In this document: piece by piece, positions 56,157-64,000 of the stretch
Numbering within the stretch: the first letter of the stretch is position 1
Layout: every line of letters starts with the position of its first letter
NCBI GenBank assembly: GCA_964521625.1
Contig: CAZFSM010000007.1
Coordinates: 1 to 64,000, forward strand
Source of the DNA: UBA1444 sp964521625
GTDB taxonomy: Bacteria; Bacillota; Negativicutes; UBA1444
Length of the DNA: 64,000 bases
Direction of reading: 5' to 3'
Position numbers and translations under genes: made by a program
The notes under the pieces: model-generated
Seen by the model: only the letters and a program-made list of their open reading frames with translations
Databases searched by the model: none
What the model was told of the DNA's origin: nothing

Positions 56157-57185
56157 TTGGCAGTCACAATCAATGATGTGGCGCGTGCAGCAGGAATTTC
56201 CAAAAGCACAGTGTCACAATATCTAAATGGCAGATATGAATTTATGAGTTTTGAGACGCGAATAAAAATCAAACAGGTTATCGAAGACCTGGATTATCGT
56301 CCCAATGCCCTGGCGCGCAGTCTTAAGCAAAAAAAGACGCATACTGTGGCGGCCATCGTATCGAGCATACTGAACCCTTTTATGACGAACTCAATCAGAG
56401 GCGCCGAAGATTATTGCAAGGAAAATAACTTTAACCTTATTCTATGTAATGCTGATGACGTTCCCGAGCAAGAGCTTTCCTACATTCAGACCCTGGCATC
56501 GAAACAAATTGACGGGGTAATCATTAGTACTACCGGGCGCAACAATCAAGCCCTAAAATCAATGAATCTGGCAGGAATGCCTGTCGTCCTCTTTTCACGG
56601 CATGTTCCAGAGATTGGCGCTGATACTGTGTGTGTTGATAATAGACGGGGAATCGATTTGGGAATTCGACATCTGATGGCGCTCGGGCATCAAAAGATTG
56701 CCTTCTTTGTGCTGCCGCACAGTGACAGCCCGGTCACGCCGCGACGCGACAGAGCCCAGGCGTATTGCGACCTCATCAAGACGTACGGGTTGGAGTTCCA
56801 CCCCGAGTGGCTGGTGGAGACAGCCAATGACGAATCGGTGCTAAACGCAAAACTGGATGAATTGCTCAGCGGGTCAAAATCGCGACCATCGGCGTTATTC
56901 GGCGCAAACGACCTGATGACGATGTCTTTGGTGAGAGTTTTGGCAAATCGGGGACTACGGATTCCTCAAGATATGGCGGTGCTGGGATTTGACGACTGGG
57001 AATGGGCGCCGTATCTGCAGACCCCGATTACAGTTGTGGCGCAACCTTCTTATGAAATGGGCCGACGGGCAATGGAGCGCCTGATTATGCGCATACGGGG
57101 CGAGATCGGAGACGTGGCGCCCGTCTTGGAGTATTATGATCCGGAATTGATTGTTCGTAGCTCTTGCGGCGAGAAAAAATCATAA
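56157..57185 (+). CDS. kdgR: LacI-family regulator, probable KdgR
   Basis: A 342-residue LacI protein: N-terminal helix-turn-helix I-N-D-V-A-R-A-A-G-I-S-K-S-T-V-S-Q-Y-L-N (about residues 4-23), hinge L-A-R-S-L-K-Q-K-K-T, then a ribose-binding-like domain. It lies directly before KDPG aldolase and KDG kinase genes, so it probably represses them until 2-keto-3-deoxygluconate or a related sugar acid is present. It starts at TTG 56157 with only a weak ribosome site. An AAACCGGTTT operator is in the gap downstream. Confidence 0.85.
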   Translation: MAVTINDVARAAGISKSTVSQYLNGRYEFMSFETRIKIKQVIEDLDYRPNALARSLKQKKTHTVAAIVSSILNPFMTNSIRGAEDYCKENNFNLILCNADDVPEQELSYIQTLASKQIDGVIISTTGRNNQALKSMNLAGMPVVLFSRHVPEIGADTVCVDNRRGIDLGIRHLMALGHQKIAFFVLPHSDSPVTPRRDRAQAYCDLIKTYGLEFHPEWLVETANDESVLNAKLDELLSGSKSRPSALFGANDLMTMSLVRVLANRGLRIPQDMAVLGFDDWEWAPYLQTPITVVAQPSYEMGRRAMERLIMRIRGEIGDVAPVLEYYDPELIVRSSCGEKKS

Positions 57186-57242
57186 AAAATTGATCGATTC
57201 CAGCAGGAGATACAAAAGCGAGTGTAGAAATAATTCTTTACA

Positions 57243-57252
57243 AAACCGGTTT
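57243..57252. promoter_or_regulatory. LacI-type operator before KDPG aldolase gene
   Basis: AAACCGGTTT is a perfect 10-bp palindrome with the central CCGG typical of LacI-family operators. It lies 29 bp before the aldolase start and 57 bp after the regulator gene, so KdgR may control both. Confidence 0.6.
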
Positions 57253-57280
57253 AGTTAAAAAATAAAAGGAGGCAAAATTC

Positions 57281-57928
57281 ATGATTCCCAAAATGAAATT
57301 GCTGGGGCAACTGATTGATTCAGGAGTTGTTGCCGTGGTACGGGCGGACAATTCCGATCAGGCCAAAAAGATTGCTGACGCTTGCATAAAAGGTGGAGTG
57401 GCGGCGATAGAAATTACCTTTACAGTGCCGGGGGCAGCGGCCGTGATTGAGGAATTGGCCAACACTTACAAATCAGGCGAATTGATTCTCGGAGCAGGCA
57501 CCGTTCTCGATCCGGAAACAGCCCGGATTGCTATTCTGGCCGGCGCCCAGTATATTGTGTGCCCATCATTGAATGTTGAAACTGTAAAATTGTGCAATCG
57601 TTATCAAATTCCCTGTATGCCCGGCGCGCAAACGATCAAGGAAATCATTGAGGCAATGGAAGCTGGCGCGGACATTGTCAAAGTTTTTCCTGGCGAAACA
57701 TTGGGGCCAACATTTGTTAAGGCTGTGAAAGGGCCGTTGCCGCAAGCCCCGTTAATGCCGACAGGCGGCGTCAGCCTGGAAAATGTAAGCGAATGGATCA
57801 AGGCCGGCTGCCTGGCAGTAGGTGTCGGTGGGAACTTGACTGCTGGCGCCAAAAAAGGCGATTACCAGTCCATCACCGAAATTGGCAAGCAGTTTGTTGA
57901 AAAAGTGCGCCTGGCGCGTGCGCAATAG
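57281..57928 (+). CDS. eda: KHG/KDPG aldolase
   Basis: A 215-residue class I aldolase: V-A-A-I-E-I-T-F-T-V-P-G-A (catalytic Glu, near residue 42), A-G-T-V-L-D, Y-I-V-C-P-S-L-N, and D-I-V-K-V-F-P-G-E (Schiff-base Lys, near 135). It splits 2-keto-3-deoxy-6-phosphogluconate to pyruvate and glyceraldehyde 3-phosphate. ATG follows AAAAGGAGG. The kinase making its substrate follows after 15 bp. Confidence 0.95.
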   Translation: MIPKMKLLGQLIDSGVVAVVRADNSDQAKKIADACIKGGVAAIEITFTVPGAAAVIEELANTYKSGELILGAGTVLDPETARIAILAGAQYIVCPSLNVETVKLCNRYQIPCMPGAQTIKEIIEAMEAGADIVKVFPGETLGPTFVKAVKGPLPQAPLMPTGGVSLENVSEWIKAGCLAVGVGGNLTAGAKKGDYQSITEIGKQFVEKVRLARAQ

Positions 57929-57943
57929 GAGGGGACACGGAAT

Positions 57944-58966
57944 ATGTCAACAGTAGTATGTTTTGGTGAGATTATGCTCCGCTTGGCGCCTCCCGGCTAT
58001 TTGCGCTTTGAACAGGCGGCGGCGCTTGAAGTCGTCTATGGCGGCGGTGAAGCCAATGTGTGTGTGGCGCTGACCAACTTTGGCGTAGATGCTGCGCTGG
58101 TGACCCGGGTGCCAGAAAATCCGATTGGACAGTCGGCAGTGAATGAAATGCGCCGTTATGGCGTTGATACCAAATGGATGCTGCGTGGCGGCGAGCGGTT
58201 AGGGATCTATTTTCTGGAGAAGGGAGCGTCGCAACGTCCTTCCAAGGTAGTGTATGATCGCAAACTATCGTCGATTTCTACGGCGCAACAAACTGATTTC
58301 GATTGGTCGGCAATCTTTGCTGGCGCTACCTGGTTCCATTTTACCGGCATTACTCCTGCGCTGGGGGAAAATGTGGCCGAATGTGTATTGGATGCCTGCA
58401 AGGCTGCCAAACAAGCGGGATTGACAGTCAGTTGCGACCTAAACTTCCGCAAAAATCTTTGGACCAGCGAAAAAGCTGGCAAAACGATGGCCCGGTTCAT
58501 GTCCTATGTCGATGTCTGTATTGCCAACGAAGAAGATGCAGAGAAAGTGTTTGGCATCAAGGCGCACGATACCGATGTAACCAGCGCTTCGCTAAGCCAT
58601 GAGGGATACAAGGACGTAGCGAAGCAGTTAACCGACCGGTTTGGCTTCAAAGCGGTCGCAATTACGCTGCGCGGCAGTATTTCGGCGTCTGACAATACTT
58701 GGGCGGCGATGTTGTTTGTGGACGGCAACTATCATTTTTCACGAGAATATCCCGTTCATATCGTGGATCGGGTCGGTGGCGGTGATTCTTTTGCCGGCGG
58801 CCTAATTTATGCAATGCTGAATAAGATGGTCCCGCAGGATACACTTGAATTTGCGGTTGCCAATTCGTGCCTGAAGCACAGTGTTGAAGGCGACCATAAC
58901 CATGTCAGTCTGGCCGAAGTCAAGGCGCTGATGGCGGGAGACGGTTCGGGACGCGTACAGCGCTGA
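57944..58966 (+). CDS. kdgK: 2-keto-3-deoxygluconate kinase
   Basis: A 340-residue PfkB/ribokinase-fold kinase. G-G-G-E-A-N-V-C-V-A-L near residue 32 and the catalytic R-V-G-G-G-D-S-F-A-G-G-L (near 275) are clear. It phosphorylates KDG for the upstream aldolase, completing use of sugar acids or pectin breakdown products. ATG follows AGGAGGGG. A strong terminator ends the operon. Confidence 0.92.
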   Translation: MSTVVCFGEIMLRLAPPGYLRFEQAAALEVVYGGGEANVCVALTNFGVDAALVTRVPENPIGQSAVNEMRRYGVDTKWMLRGGERLGIYFLEKGASQRPSKVVYDRKLSSISTAQQTDFDWSAIFAGATWFHFTGITPALGENVAECVLDACKAAKQAGLTVSCDLNFRKNLWTSEKAGKTMARFMSYVDVCIANEEDAEKVFGIKAHDTDVTSASLSHEGYKDVAKQLTDRFGFKAVAITLRGSISASDNTWAAMLFVDGNYHFSREYPVHIVDRVGGGDSFAGGLIYAMLNKMVPQDTLEFAVANSCLKHSVEGDHNHVSLAEVKALMAGDGSGRVQR

Positions 58967-58993
58967 TCGACATTCGGGTGTTTCCCGATAGAA

Positions 58994-59031
58994 AAAGAAC
59001 TCCTGCGGCGCATTACCGCAGGAGTTCTTTT
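58994..59031 (+). terminator. Terminator of the KDG operon
   Basis: AAAGAACTCCTGCGG (58994-59008) and CCGCAGGAGTTCTTT (59016-59030), perfect 15-bp stem, 7-nt loop, ending in T. Confidence 0.9.
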
Positions 59032-59127
59032 GCGCCGTCGGTAAAGTTTTTTTGCTGATTGATTGTTGTTAGGCAGGATTTTTGTGGCCTAAAGCAAATA
59101 ACTAAAAGATGGAAGGGGCTGAGTGGA

Positions 59128-59991
59128 TTGAAATTTACGGTAGTCGTAGACAATAATGTTCCGCCGGGCGCCAAGGCGGCGTTTCGCGGCGAACACGGAT
59201 TGTCGGTTCTGATTGAGACAGGCGCAAATAAGATCTTGTTTGACGCGGGTCCGTCGGATATTGTTGTCTACAATTTGGGTTTGTTGGGAATACACCCGCG
59301 CGAGTTGGACGCCATTGTACTCAGTCATGGCCATTATGATCACACCGGCGGCTTGCCCTCGGTTTTGGCCATGGCTGGCAAAAAAATCCCGGTGTTCAGT
59401 CACCCCGATATCTTTAAGAAACGCTATTCTGTAGCGGCAAATAGTTGCCGCTACGTTGGCGTTCCCTTTACTCGTGAGCATTTGGTTCATCTGGGTGCGG
59501 ATTTTCGCAATGTTGAAGAGCCAATGGAGCTGGTGCCGAATTTATGGATCAGTGGACCAGTGCCGCGCGAAACCAATTATGAAGAAGGCGATTCACGATT
59601 AGTGATCCCAGAATCGGATTGTGAAGACGATGCTTGCTGCGCCGGAACTGCATTTCAAAAAGACCCGCTATTGGATGACATGGCGATTTATGTCCGTTGT
59701 TCAAAAGGGCTGGTTGTGCTTGGCGGTTGTGCTCACTCCGGTATTATCAACATGGTAAATCACGGTCTGAAAGTCACAGCCTCAATTAAAGTGCACGGAT
59801 TGCTTGGCGGAACTCATTTGGGACCAACGCTGGAGCCGCAGCAAAATGCGACTATGGCAGCACTCGAATGGTTTAATCCGGATTTTATTGCCTCGAACCA
59901 TTGTACCGGTTTTGCTGTGATGGCCAGACTGGCGCAGACGTTCGGCAAAAAATTCATTCCTGCATTTTGCGGTACGACGATTGATTGTTGA
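59128..59991 (+). CDS. MBL-fold metallohydrolase (COG1237-like)
   Basis: A 287-residue metallo-beta-lactamase-fold protein. The opening V-V-V-D-N-N-V-P-P-G, H-G-L-S-V-L-I-E-T, and metal site L-S-H-G-H-Y-D-H-T-G-G (near residue 70) match the COG1237 group, annotated from archaeal enzymes as acting on a pterin precursor. Later ligands are G-C-A-H-S-G-I and S-N-H-C-T-G. The substrate is unknown here. TTG 59128, with GGAAGGGG upstream, is preferred; the frame is open to 59059. Confidence 0.82.
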   Translation: MKFTVVVDNNVPPGAKAAFRGEHGLSVLIETGANKILFDAGPSDIVVYNLGLLGIHPRELDAIVLSHGHYDHTGGLPSVLAMAGKKIPVFSHPDIFKKRYSVAANSCRYVGVPFTREHLVHLGADFRNVEEPMELVPNLWISGPVPRETNYEEGDSRLVIPESDCEDDACCAGTAFQKDPLLDDMAIYVRCSKGLVVLGGCAHSGIINMVNHGLKVTASIKVHGLLGGTHLGPTLEPQQNATMAALEWFNPDFIASNHCTGFAVMARLAQTFGKKFIPAFCGTTIDC

Positions 59992-60018
59992 TTCCTGAAA
60001 TGTTTGAATCATAGCCGT

Positions 60019-60065
60019 AAAAGATGTGAGGCACTGCCATGGTGGCAGTAGCCTCACATCTTTTT
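60019..60065 (+). terminator. Terminator after MBL-fold gene
   Basis: GATGTGAGGC (60023-60032) pairs with GCCTCACATC (60051-60060), with an inner ACTGCC/GGCAGT stem, followed by five T. Confidence 0.92.
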
Positions 60066-60204
60066 GTTGAATTTTGCATAAACACATGCATTATAGGATT
60101 TATTTAGTACAACAATAAAAAAATATATACTATACTTGTATTTTAATATATTTTAAATATAAATAAATGTATTTTACTGAACTGTTTAATCATTATAATC
60201 AGTA
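60066..60204. other. AT-rich intergenic stretch
   Basis: About 140 bp of very AT-rich sequence (for example 60115-60175) between two terminators. I see no gene or promoter that would serve a neighbour; both flanking genes converge on it. Confidence 0.6.
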
Positions 60205-60246
60205 AAAAATCGCCAACCAATCTAATGGATCGTGTTGGCGATTTTT
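60205..60246. terminator. Bidirectional terminator of the RDD gene
   Basis: AAAAATCGCCAAC (60205-60217) and GTTGGCGATTTTT (60234-60246) form a perfect 13-bp stem with A and T runs on the two sides, so it works for the minus-strand RDD gene and backs up the plus-strand one. Confidence 0.88.
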
Positions 60247-60284
60247 GCATAGTGTTATGCAGTGACAAGTTGCAGCAATTAGAG

Positions 60285-60740
60285 TCAAAAGTTAGTTGTT
60301 GGTTTTTCACCTTTTGCTTTTTTTAGAACCAGTGTTTTGGCAATTTTGTCATGCAGGCATTGATTGCGCAATGTAACACCAACCATCATAAAACCAAAGC
60401 CGAACGGTAGTAGTGAAAGAACTTTTGAAACGTTTCGCACTAAGGCGCGGCCGATAGATATTCTTTGCCCAGCCAGATCGGTGACCTGGACTTTAAATAG
60501 CATCTTGCCAGGCGTTGCCTGCAGATGGGAACTCTCGAATAAGGGCCAATACAAAAAGTGAATTCCCAATTTCAGATAGGAAGGGAAGCCTGTTTGCGCA
60601 GCCAACGCTTCTGGAGAGATTCCACCGGGCAAGCCAAGCGAAAGATCAATGCCAGCCCCGACCGCGCCTATGAGCAGAGAATCAATTAAAAAAGCGCAAA
60701 AACGGCTAAAGGGATGGCCGTAAGGATGAGTTTGCAGCAA
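60285..60740 (-). CDS. RDD-family membrane protein
   Basis: A 151-residue RDD protein: F-S-R-F-C-A-F-L-I-D-S-L-L-I-G (Arg and Asp of helix 1, about residues 11-25), L-Q-A-T-P-G-K-M-L-F-K-V-Q-V-T-D, and L-V-R-N-V-S-K-V-L-S near the end. Function of the family is mostly unknown; some members affect Na+/H+ exchange. The only minus-strand gene between 53805 and 62613. Start ATG 60740 follows AAAGGAG on the minus strand. Confidence 0.85.
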   Translation of the reverse strand: MLQTHPYGHPFSRFCAFLIDSLLIGAVGAGIDLSLGLPGGISPEALAAQTGFPSYLKLGIHFLYWPLFESSHLQATPGKMLFKVQVTDLAGQRISIGRALVRNVSKVLSLLPFGFGFMMVGVTLRNQCLHDKIAKTLVLKKAKGEKPTTNF

Positions 60741-60885
60741 AATAAAATCTCCTTTCTATAGAACTGAATTCACATTTTTTTTGACTCAATATATTTTGAC
60801 ATAAGTTTGCTTTTCTCCTGCCCGATTCAGCTTGATACATGTCAGGAAAGGATAGACAAACATGTAAACTAAAAAGCATTTATAT

Positions 60886-60927
60886 ATTTACAAAAGAATA
60901 GGAGGGCTGTATAATCCTTTTGTAAAT
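60886..60927. promoter_or_regulatory. bioY promoter inside an inverted repeat
   Basis: ATTTACAAAAG (60886-60896) and CTTTTGTAAAT (60917-60927) are perfect 11-bp inverted arms 20 bp apart. TTTACA (60887-60892) and TATAAT (60910-60915) inside it form a 17-bp-spaced promoter. A dimeric repressor bound here would cover both promoter boxes. BirA is the natural candidate for a biotin gene, but the arms differ from the usual BirA half-site. Confidence 0.7.
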
Positions 60928-60964
60928 GAAAAACAATATACTGGTTTGCAAAGGGGTTGGCTAA

Positions 60965-61534
60965 ATGTCATTAAGAAAGAAAATGTTGGTTTCTCTATTC
61001 GCGGCGCTGCTTTGTGTTAGTTCCTACGTGGTTATTCCGATCGGTCCGGTGCCTGTCACTATGCAAGTTTTGTTCGTATTGCTGGCTGGCGCCATTCTTG
61101 GCGCAGAGATGGGCGCACTTAGCGTTGTGATCTGGATTATGCTGGGGGCTTTCGGCTTGCCAGTGTTTGCTGGGGGTAAAGCAGGCCCGATGGTTTTATT
61201 TGGGCCCACTGGCGGTTATTTGCTCGGGTTTGTGATCTGCGCCTGGATCGTCGGCATGCTGACTCGTAACAATTCTGCGTCGAAGCTTCGTACCGGCGCC
61301 GCTATGTTATTGGGACTGTCGATTGCCTATATTGTTGGTTTAGCCGGATTCATGGCCAGTTTTGCTTATTTTTTGCTTAAGCCGATGACCATACAACAAG
61401 CCTTAACGATTGCCGTGTATCCATTTGTGCCGTTTGATCTGGTTAAAGTTGCCCTTGGCGCATGGCTGGCTCCTGCTTTGATTTCGGCGCTGTCACGGGC
61501 TGGTTTTGTTGAAGGCGGCCAGGAGCATGCTTGA
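60965..61534 (+). CDS. bioY: BioY biotin importer S-component
   Basis: A 189-residue protein with about six helices and the BioY signatures A-G-A-I-L-G-A-E-M-G-A-L-S-V (near residue 42), G-G-K-A-G-P-M-V-L-F-G-P-T-G-G-Y-L-L-G-F (near 69) and F-V-P-F-D-L-V-K (near 159). It binds biotin and works alone or with an ECF module. The biotin-dependent decarboxylase in this genome explains the need. ATG follows AAAGGGG. Overlaps bioB by 8 bp. Confidence 0.93.
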   Translation: MSLRKKMLVSLFAALLCVSSYVVIPIGPVPVTMQVLFVLLAGAILGAEMGALSVVIWIMLGAFGLPVFAGGKAGPMVLFGPTGGYLLGFVICAWIVGMLTRNNSASKLRTGAAMLLGLSIAYIVGLAGFMASFAYFLLKPMTIQQALTIAVYPFVPFDLVKVALGAWLAPALISALSRAGFVEGGQEHA

Positions 61535-62516
61535 TAAGATAGCTGATTATACAAAAAATGTGATGTCCGGCGGGATTCTTGGGCGGACTGAGATCTTCGA
61601 ACTGGCGCGACTGAAAAGAAATGACCTGCCATATCTATTGGCGGCTGCCAATTCGATTCGGCAGCAGTTTCAGGGCGATAAAGTCCATCTCTGCTCGATT
61701 TTGAATGGTCGTTCCGGACGCTGTAGTGAAGACTGTTCTTACTGCGCTCAGTCGGTGCATCACCAGACAGGGGTTGCTGTCTATCCGCTCATGGATACGC
61801 AGGAAATCCTGCGAAATGCATTAGCTGCCGCGGCAGCAGGTGTCAGTCATTTTTCGATCGTACTCAGTGGCGGTGGAGTTGATCAAGCGGAGGAAAAGGA
61901 AACTTTTGCCCGCATTATCGCAGCCTACCAGTTAATCCGTTCGAAAACAAACTTGCAACTTTGCGCATCACTCGGCTCATTGACGCTGGAACAGGCACGA
62001 CAACTCAAAGCGGTTGGCGTCGATCGCTATCATCATAATGTGGAAACCAGCCGTGATTTCTATCCTTCCATCTGTCGGACGCATACTTACGAAGACAGGA
62101 TAAGAACCATCGGGGTGGCGAGCGAGGCCGGGCTGGCAGTTTGTTGCGGCGGGGTCATCGGCATGGGGGAGAGCATCGAGCAACGTATCGACATGGCGCT
62201 TGAACTGCGCGAAATGGGAATTGGCTGCGTACCAGTCAATATTCTAAATCCAATCCCGGGAACTCGACTGGAATCAATGGCGCCATTGTCGCCTCTGGAA
62301 ATTCTAAAAACAATCGCCTTATATCGTTTTGTTTTGCCGCAGGCTGTTATCCGTACGGCTGGCGGACGCGAAAAAAACTTGCGTGATCTGCAATCGATGG
62401 CTCTACTGGGTGGCGCAAACGGAATGCTGGTCGGTGGCTATTTGACGACCAGTGGCAGAGATAGTCGGCTGGATCTGAAAATGATTGAAGACTTGGGACT
62501 GAGGGTCGCTGGTTAA
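61527..62516 (+). CDS. bioB: Biotin synthase
   Basis: A 329-residue radical SAM enzyme: C-S-E-D-C-S-Y-C-A-Q-S (the CxxxCxxC cluster, near residue 67), Y-H-H-N-V-E-T-S (near 170), G-V-I-G-M-G-E-S (near 208) and the C-terminal G-A-N-G-M-L-V-G-G-Y-L-T. It inserts sulfur into dethiobiotin. No other bio genes are in the window, so it may salvage dethiobiotin or complete a pathway encoded elsewhere. ATG 61527, overlapping the end of bioY, is chosen; TTG 61506 is an alternative. Confidence 0.93.
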   Translation: MLDKIADYTKNVMSGGILGRTEIFELARLKRNDLPYLLAAANSIRQQFQGDKVHLCSILNGRSGRCSEDCSYCAQSVHHQTGVAVYPLMDTQEILRNALAAAAAGVSHFSIVLSGGGVDQAEEKETFARIIAAYQLIRSKTNLQLCASLGSLTLEQARQLKAVGVDRYHHNVETSRDFYPSICRTHTYEDRIRTIGVASEAGLAVCCGGVIGMGESIEQRIDMALELREMGIGCVPVNILNPIPGTRLESMAPLSPLEILKTIALYRFVLPQAVIRTAGGREKNLRDLQSMALLGGANGMLVGGYLTTSGRDSRLDLKMIEDLGLRVAG

Positions 62517-62542
62517 TTAACTATCTATTATGATGCGGCAAT

Positions 62543-62580
62543 AAACGACCGTGCTCTTTTTTAAAGAGCACGGTCGTTTT
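62543..62580. terminator. Bidirectional terminator between bioB and chemoreceptor gene
   Basis: AAACGACCGTGCTCTTT (62543-62559) and AAAGAGCACGGTCGTTT (62563-62579), perfect 17-bp stem with a 3-nt loop, T-run at the right and A-rich left side; the genes converge here. Confidence 0.9.
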
Positions 62581-62613
62581 AATTTTTATGGCCTCATATG
62601 CTAACAGTAAGAC

Positions 62614-64000
62614 TTAGATTTTGAATTTGGCCACGGCGATTTGCAGGTCTTGCGCCAATTTTGCCAACGCTTGGCTGGAAGAGGCGATTTCCTGCATCGA
62701 TGCCGACTGCTCTTCAGTGGCTGCCGATACGTTTTCTGCCTCGGCAGAGGCGTCGCGGCTAAGCCCTTCGACTATGTCCACGGCTTCAGCAATACGCTTA
62801 TTGCCTGTGGTGACTTCTGAGATCGCTGTGGCAATCGTTCGGACTTGTGTCAAAACATCGCGAACCATAGTGTCGATTTCTTTAAAATTGTTGCCGGCAG
62901 CATTGACCAACCCGATTCCTTTGTCAATATCGCTAATCGCGGTATCAATCGCGCCGACGACATTGCCGATGCTTTGATGGTTTAGGTCAATCAGGTTTTT
63001 GATTTGCTGCGCCGCCTGTTCGGACTGCTCGGCCAGTTTACGCACCTCTTCGGCAACAACGGCAAATCCGCGTCCCTGCTCACCGGCCCGGGCTGCTTCA
63101 ATTGCCGCGTTCAGCGCCAATAAGTTGGTTTGGCCAGCGATATTGGAAATCAAGTTGACGATTTCGCCGATCTGCTGTGAACTGGTTTTAAGCTCAATAG
63201 CAGCATTTTGCGCCTGCCGGGCGCCGCTGCCGACCGCATCCATCTGCGTCACAGCTTGATTTACTTCGTGCTGTCCTTTGTCAGTAACGGTTGCAGTTTG
63301 ATTTGCCAAATCCGCCATTTGTTTGGTCGTGGCGGCGACCCCGCCAACGGTAGCGGACAGTTCTTCAACAATGGCAGCTGTGTCATTGACGGCTGCGACC
63401 TGTTTTTCAGCGCCATGCGCCACTTGCATGATCGACCCGGCGACATTGTTGGATGCTTCTGCGGATTGGTGGGCGCTGGCTGTCAGCTGTTCACTGGACG
63501 CTGCGACTTGCTCGGCGGAAGAAGCGATTGTTCTCATCAGTCCACGCATCTGTCGGGTCAGTTTATCAAAAGCAGCAGCCATTTCGCCGAATTCATCCTT
63601 GCGGGCCAAAAATGCCGGTTCAATATTTTTGGAAAAATCTCCGTTCGCCATGATGCCCAAAGTTTTGGTTGCTGCATGAATCGGTTTGGCGAACTGTTTG
63701 CCCGCCACTGCAGCCAAAATGATCGCCAGTAATAATGCAAACAAACTCAGTCCAACCATTACCCCGATGTTTTTGCGTAAATCAGTTTGGGCTGCCGCCC
63801 GTTTTTTATCCATGACTTTTTCGATATCATCGGTCCAATTTCCCGTTCCTACAACCCAGTCGTAAGGCTTGAACAACAGAGTATAACCTCGCTTGGGCAA
63901 TGGCTCTTTTTCATTGGGTTTGGCAAACCAATAATCGGTGAAACCGCCGCCTTCCTTAGCGCCATTGGTGAGTAACTCGCGGATAAATAACTTGTCCTTG
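62614..64000 (-). CDS. Methyl-accepting chemotaxis protein, cut by window edge
   Basis: At least 462 codons in frame from the right edge; the start is outside. Order: end of an sCache_2-type sensor domain (G-G-G-F-T-D-Y-W-F, then K-P-Y-D-W-V-V-G-T-G-N-W), a membrane helix (V-G-L-S-L-F-A-L-L-L-A-I-I-L-A), a HAMP region, and a signalling domain with I-A-E-Q-T-N-like I-A-G-Q-T-N-L-L-A-L-N-A-A-I-E-A-A-R-A-G and E-V-R-K-L-A-E-Q-S hairpin tip. It senses small ligands outside the cytoplasm and controls CheA. A motile cell is implied. The TTG at 63900 that could serve as a start lies inside the sensor domain and is not one. Confidence 0.92.
   Translation of the reverse strand, partial: KDKLFIRELLTNGAKEGGGFTDYWFAKPNEKEPLPKRGYTLLFKPYDWVVGTGNWTDDIEKVMDKKRAAAQTDLRKNIGVMVGLSLFALLLAIILAAVAGKQFAKPIHAATKTLGIMANGDFSKNIEPAFLARKDEFGEMAAAFDKLTRQMRGLMRTIASSAEQVAASSEQLTASAHQSAEASNNVAGSIMQVAHGAEKQVAAVNDTAAIVEELSATVGGVAATTKQMADLANQTATVTDKGQHEVNQAVTQMDAVGSGARQAQNAAIELKTSSQQIGEIVNLISNIAGQTNLLALNAAIEAARAGEQGRGFAVVAEEVRKLAEQSEQAAQQIKNLIDLNHQSIGNVVGAIDTAISDIDKGIGLVNAAGNNFKEIDTMVRDVLTQVRTIATAISEVTTGNKRIAEAVDIVEGLSRDASAEAENVSAATEEQSASMQEIASSSQALAKLAQDLQIAVAKFKI

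Noticed and set aside
60066..60204. AT-rich stretch as an origin or attachment site
   Set aside because: No DnaA-box clusters or flanking direct repeats were seen; it lies between two terminators of converging genes.
63792..63900. TTG 63900 as start of the chemoreceptor
   Set aside because: The frame continues upstream to the window edge with sCache-like residues, so the gene is cut there.

Overview
The window reads as chromosomal DNA of an anaerobic, propionate-forming diderm Firmicute (Negativicutes, most like the Sporomusaceae). The reasons are a Firmicutes-type gene order (maf-radC-mreBCD, rng-rplU-prp-rpmA-obg, nadD-yqeK-LCP-rsfS) together with outer-membrane-type genes (O-antigen ligase, MacAB-like efflux), a Na+-pumping methylmalonyl-CoA decarboxylase and an NADH-linked [FeFe] hydrogenase. 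I see no rRNA, tRNA, insertion sequence, prophage or CRISPR array. Genes are dense and nearly all on the + strand. No strain name can be read from the sequence, and the taxon is an inference.

Layout. 1-905: end of an O-antigen ligase-like gene. 1051-10056: a hydrogenase operon. It combines a trimeric HndABCD/HydABC-type NADH-linked [FeFe] hydrogenase (4417-9421) with a regulatory set: a sensory-type hydrogenase, two DRTGG proteins, two GHKL ATPases and a PHP protein. It ends with the NADH sensor Rex, and a Rex-like operator lies at its head. 10087-19322: the methylmalonyl-CoA (succinate-propionate) operon, with CoA transferase, split B12 mutase, MeaB, epimerase and the biotin-dependent Na+ decarboxylase, including a 50-codon membrane subunit. 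19544-23250: two near-identical MatC-like transporters, each with its own terminator, flanking an unknown membrane protein and a perfect 40-bp palindrome.

23344-33668: cell-shape operon (DUF4321, Maf, RadC, MreBCD, PBP2, a MinD-like ATPase, RodA) running into two radical-SAM-linked genes. 33687-38787: RNase E/G with an odd repetitive tail, then L21, Prp, L27 and Obg. 38803-41635: proline synthesis. 41645-44759: MacAB-like efflux behind Pho-box-like repeats. 44819-47422: NadD, YqeK, LCP protein, RsfS. 47635-51073: nickel importer LarMN-Q-O with LarE. 51193-52140: cysteine synthase.

52238-54918: a selenium-linked locus (YedE, YedF/TusA-like, DUF3343) divergent from a LysR regulator. 54943-55895: yybP-ykoY riboswitch and a TerC-type Mn exporter. 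56157-58966: KDG regulator, KDPG aldolase and KDG kinase. 59128-59991: MBL-fold protein. 60285-60740: RDD protein. 60886-62516: biotin importer BioY and biotin synthase BioB, which would serve the biotin-dependent decarboxylase. 62614-64000: a chemoreceptor cut by the window edge.

The most interesting signals are the hydrogenase sensor/signalling module, the six-fold basic/acidic repeat tail of the RNase, the 40-bp palindrome, the split small subunits of the decarboxylase, the structured leader of the nickel operon and several clear operator-like repeats. All family names come from reading motifs; no searches were run.
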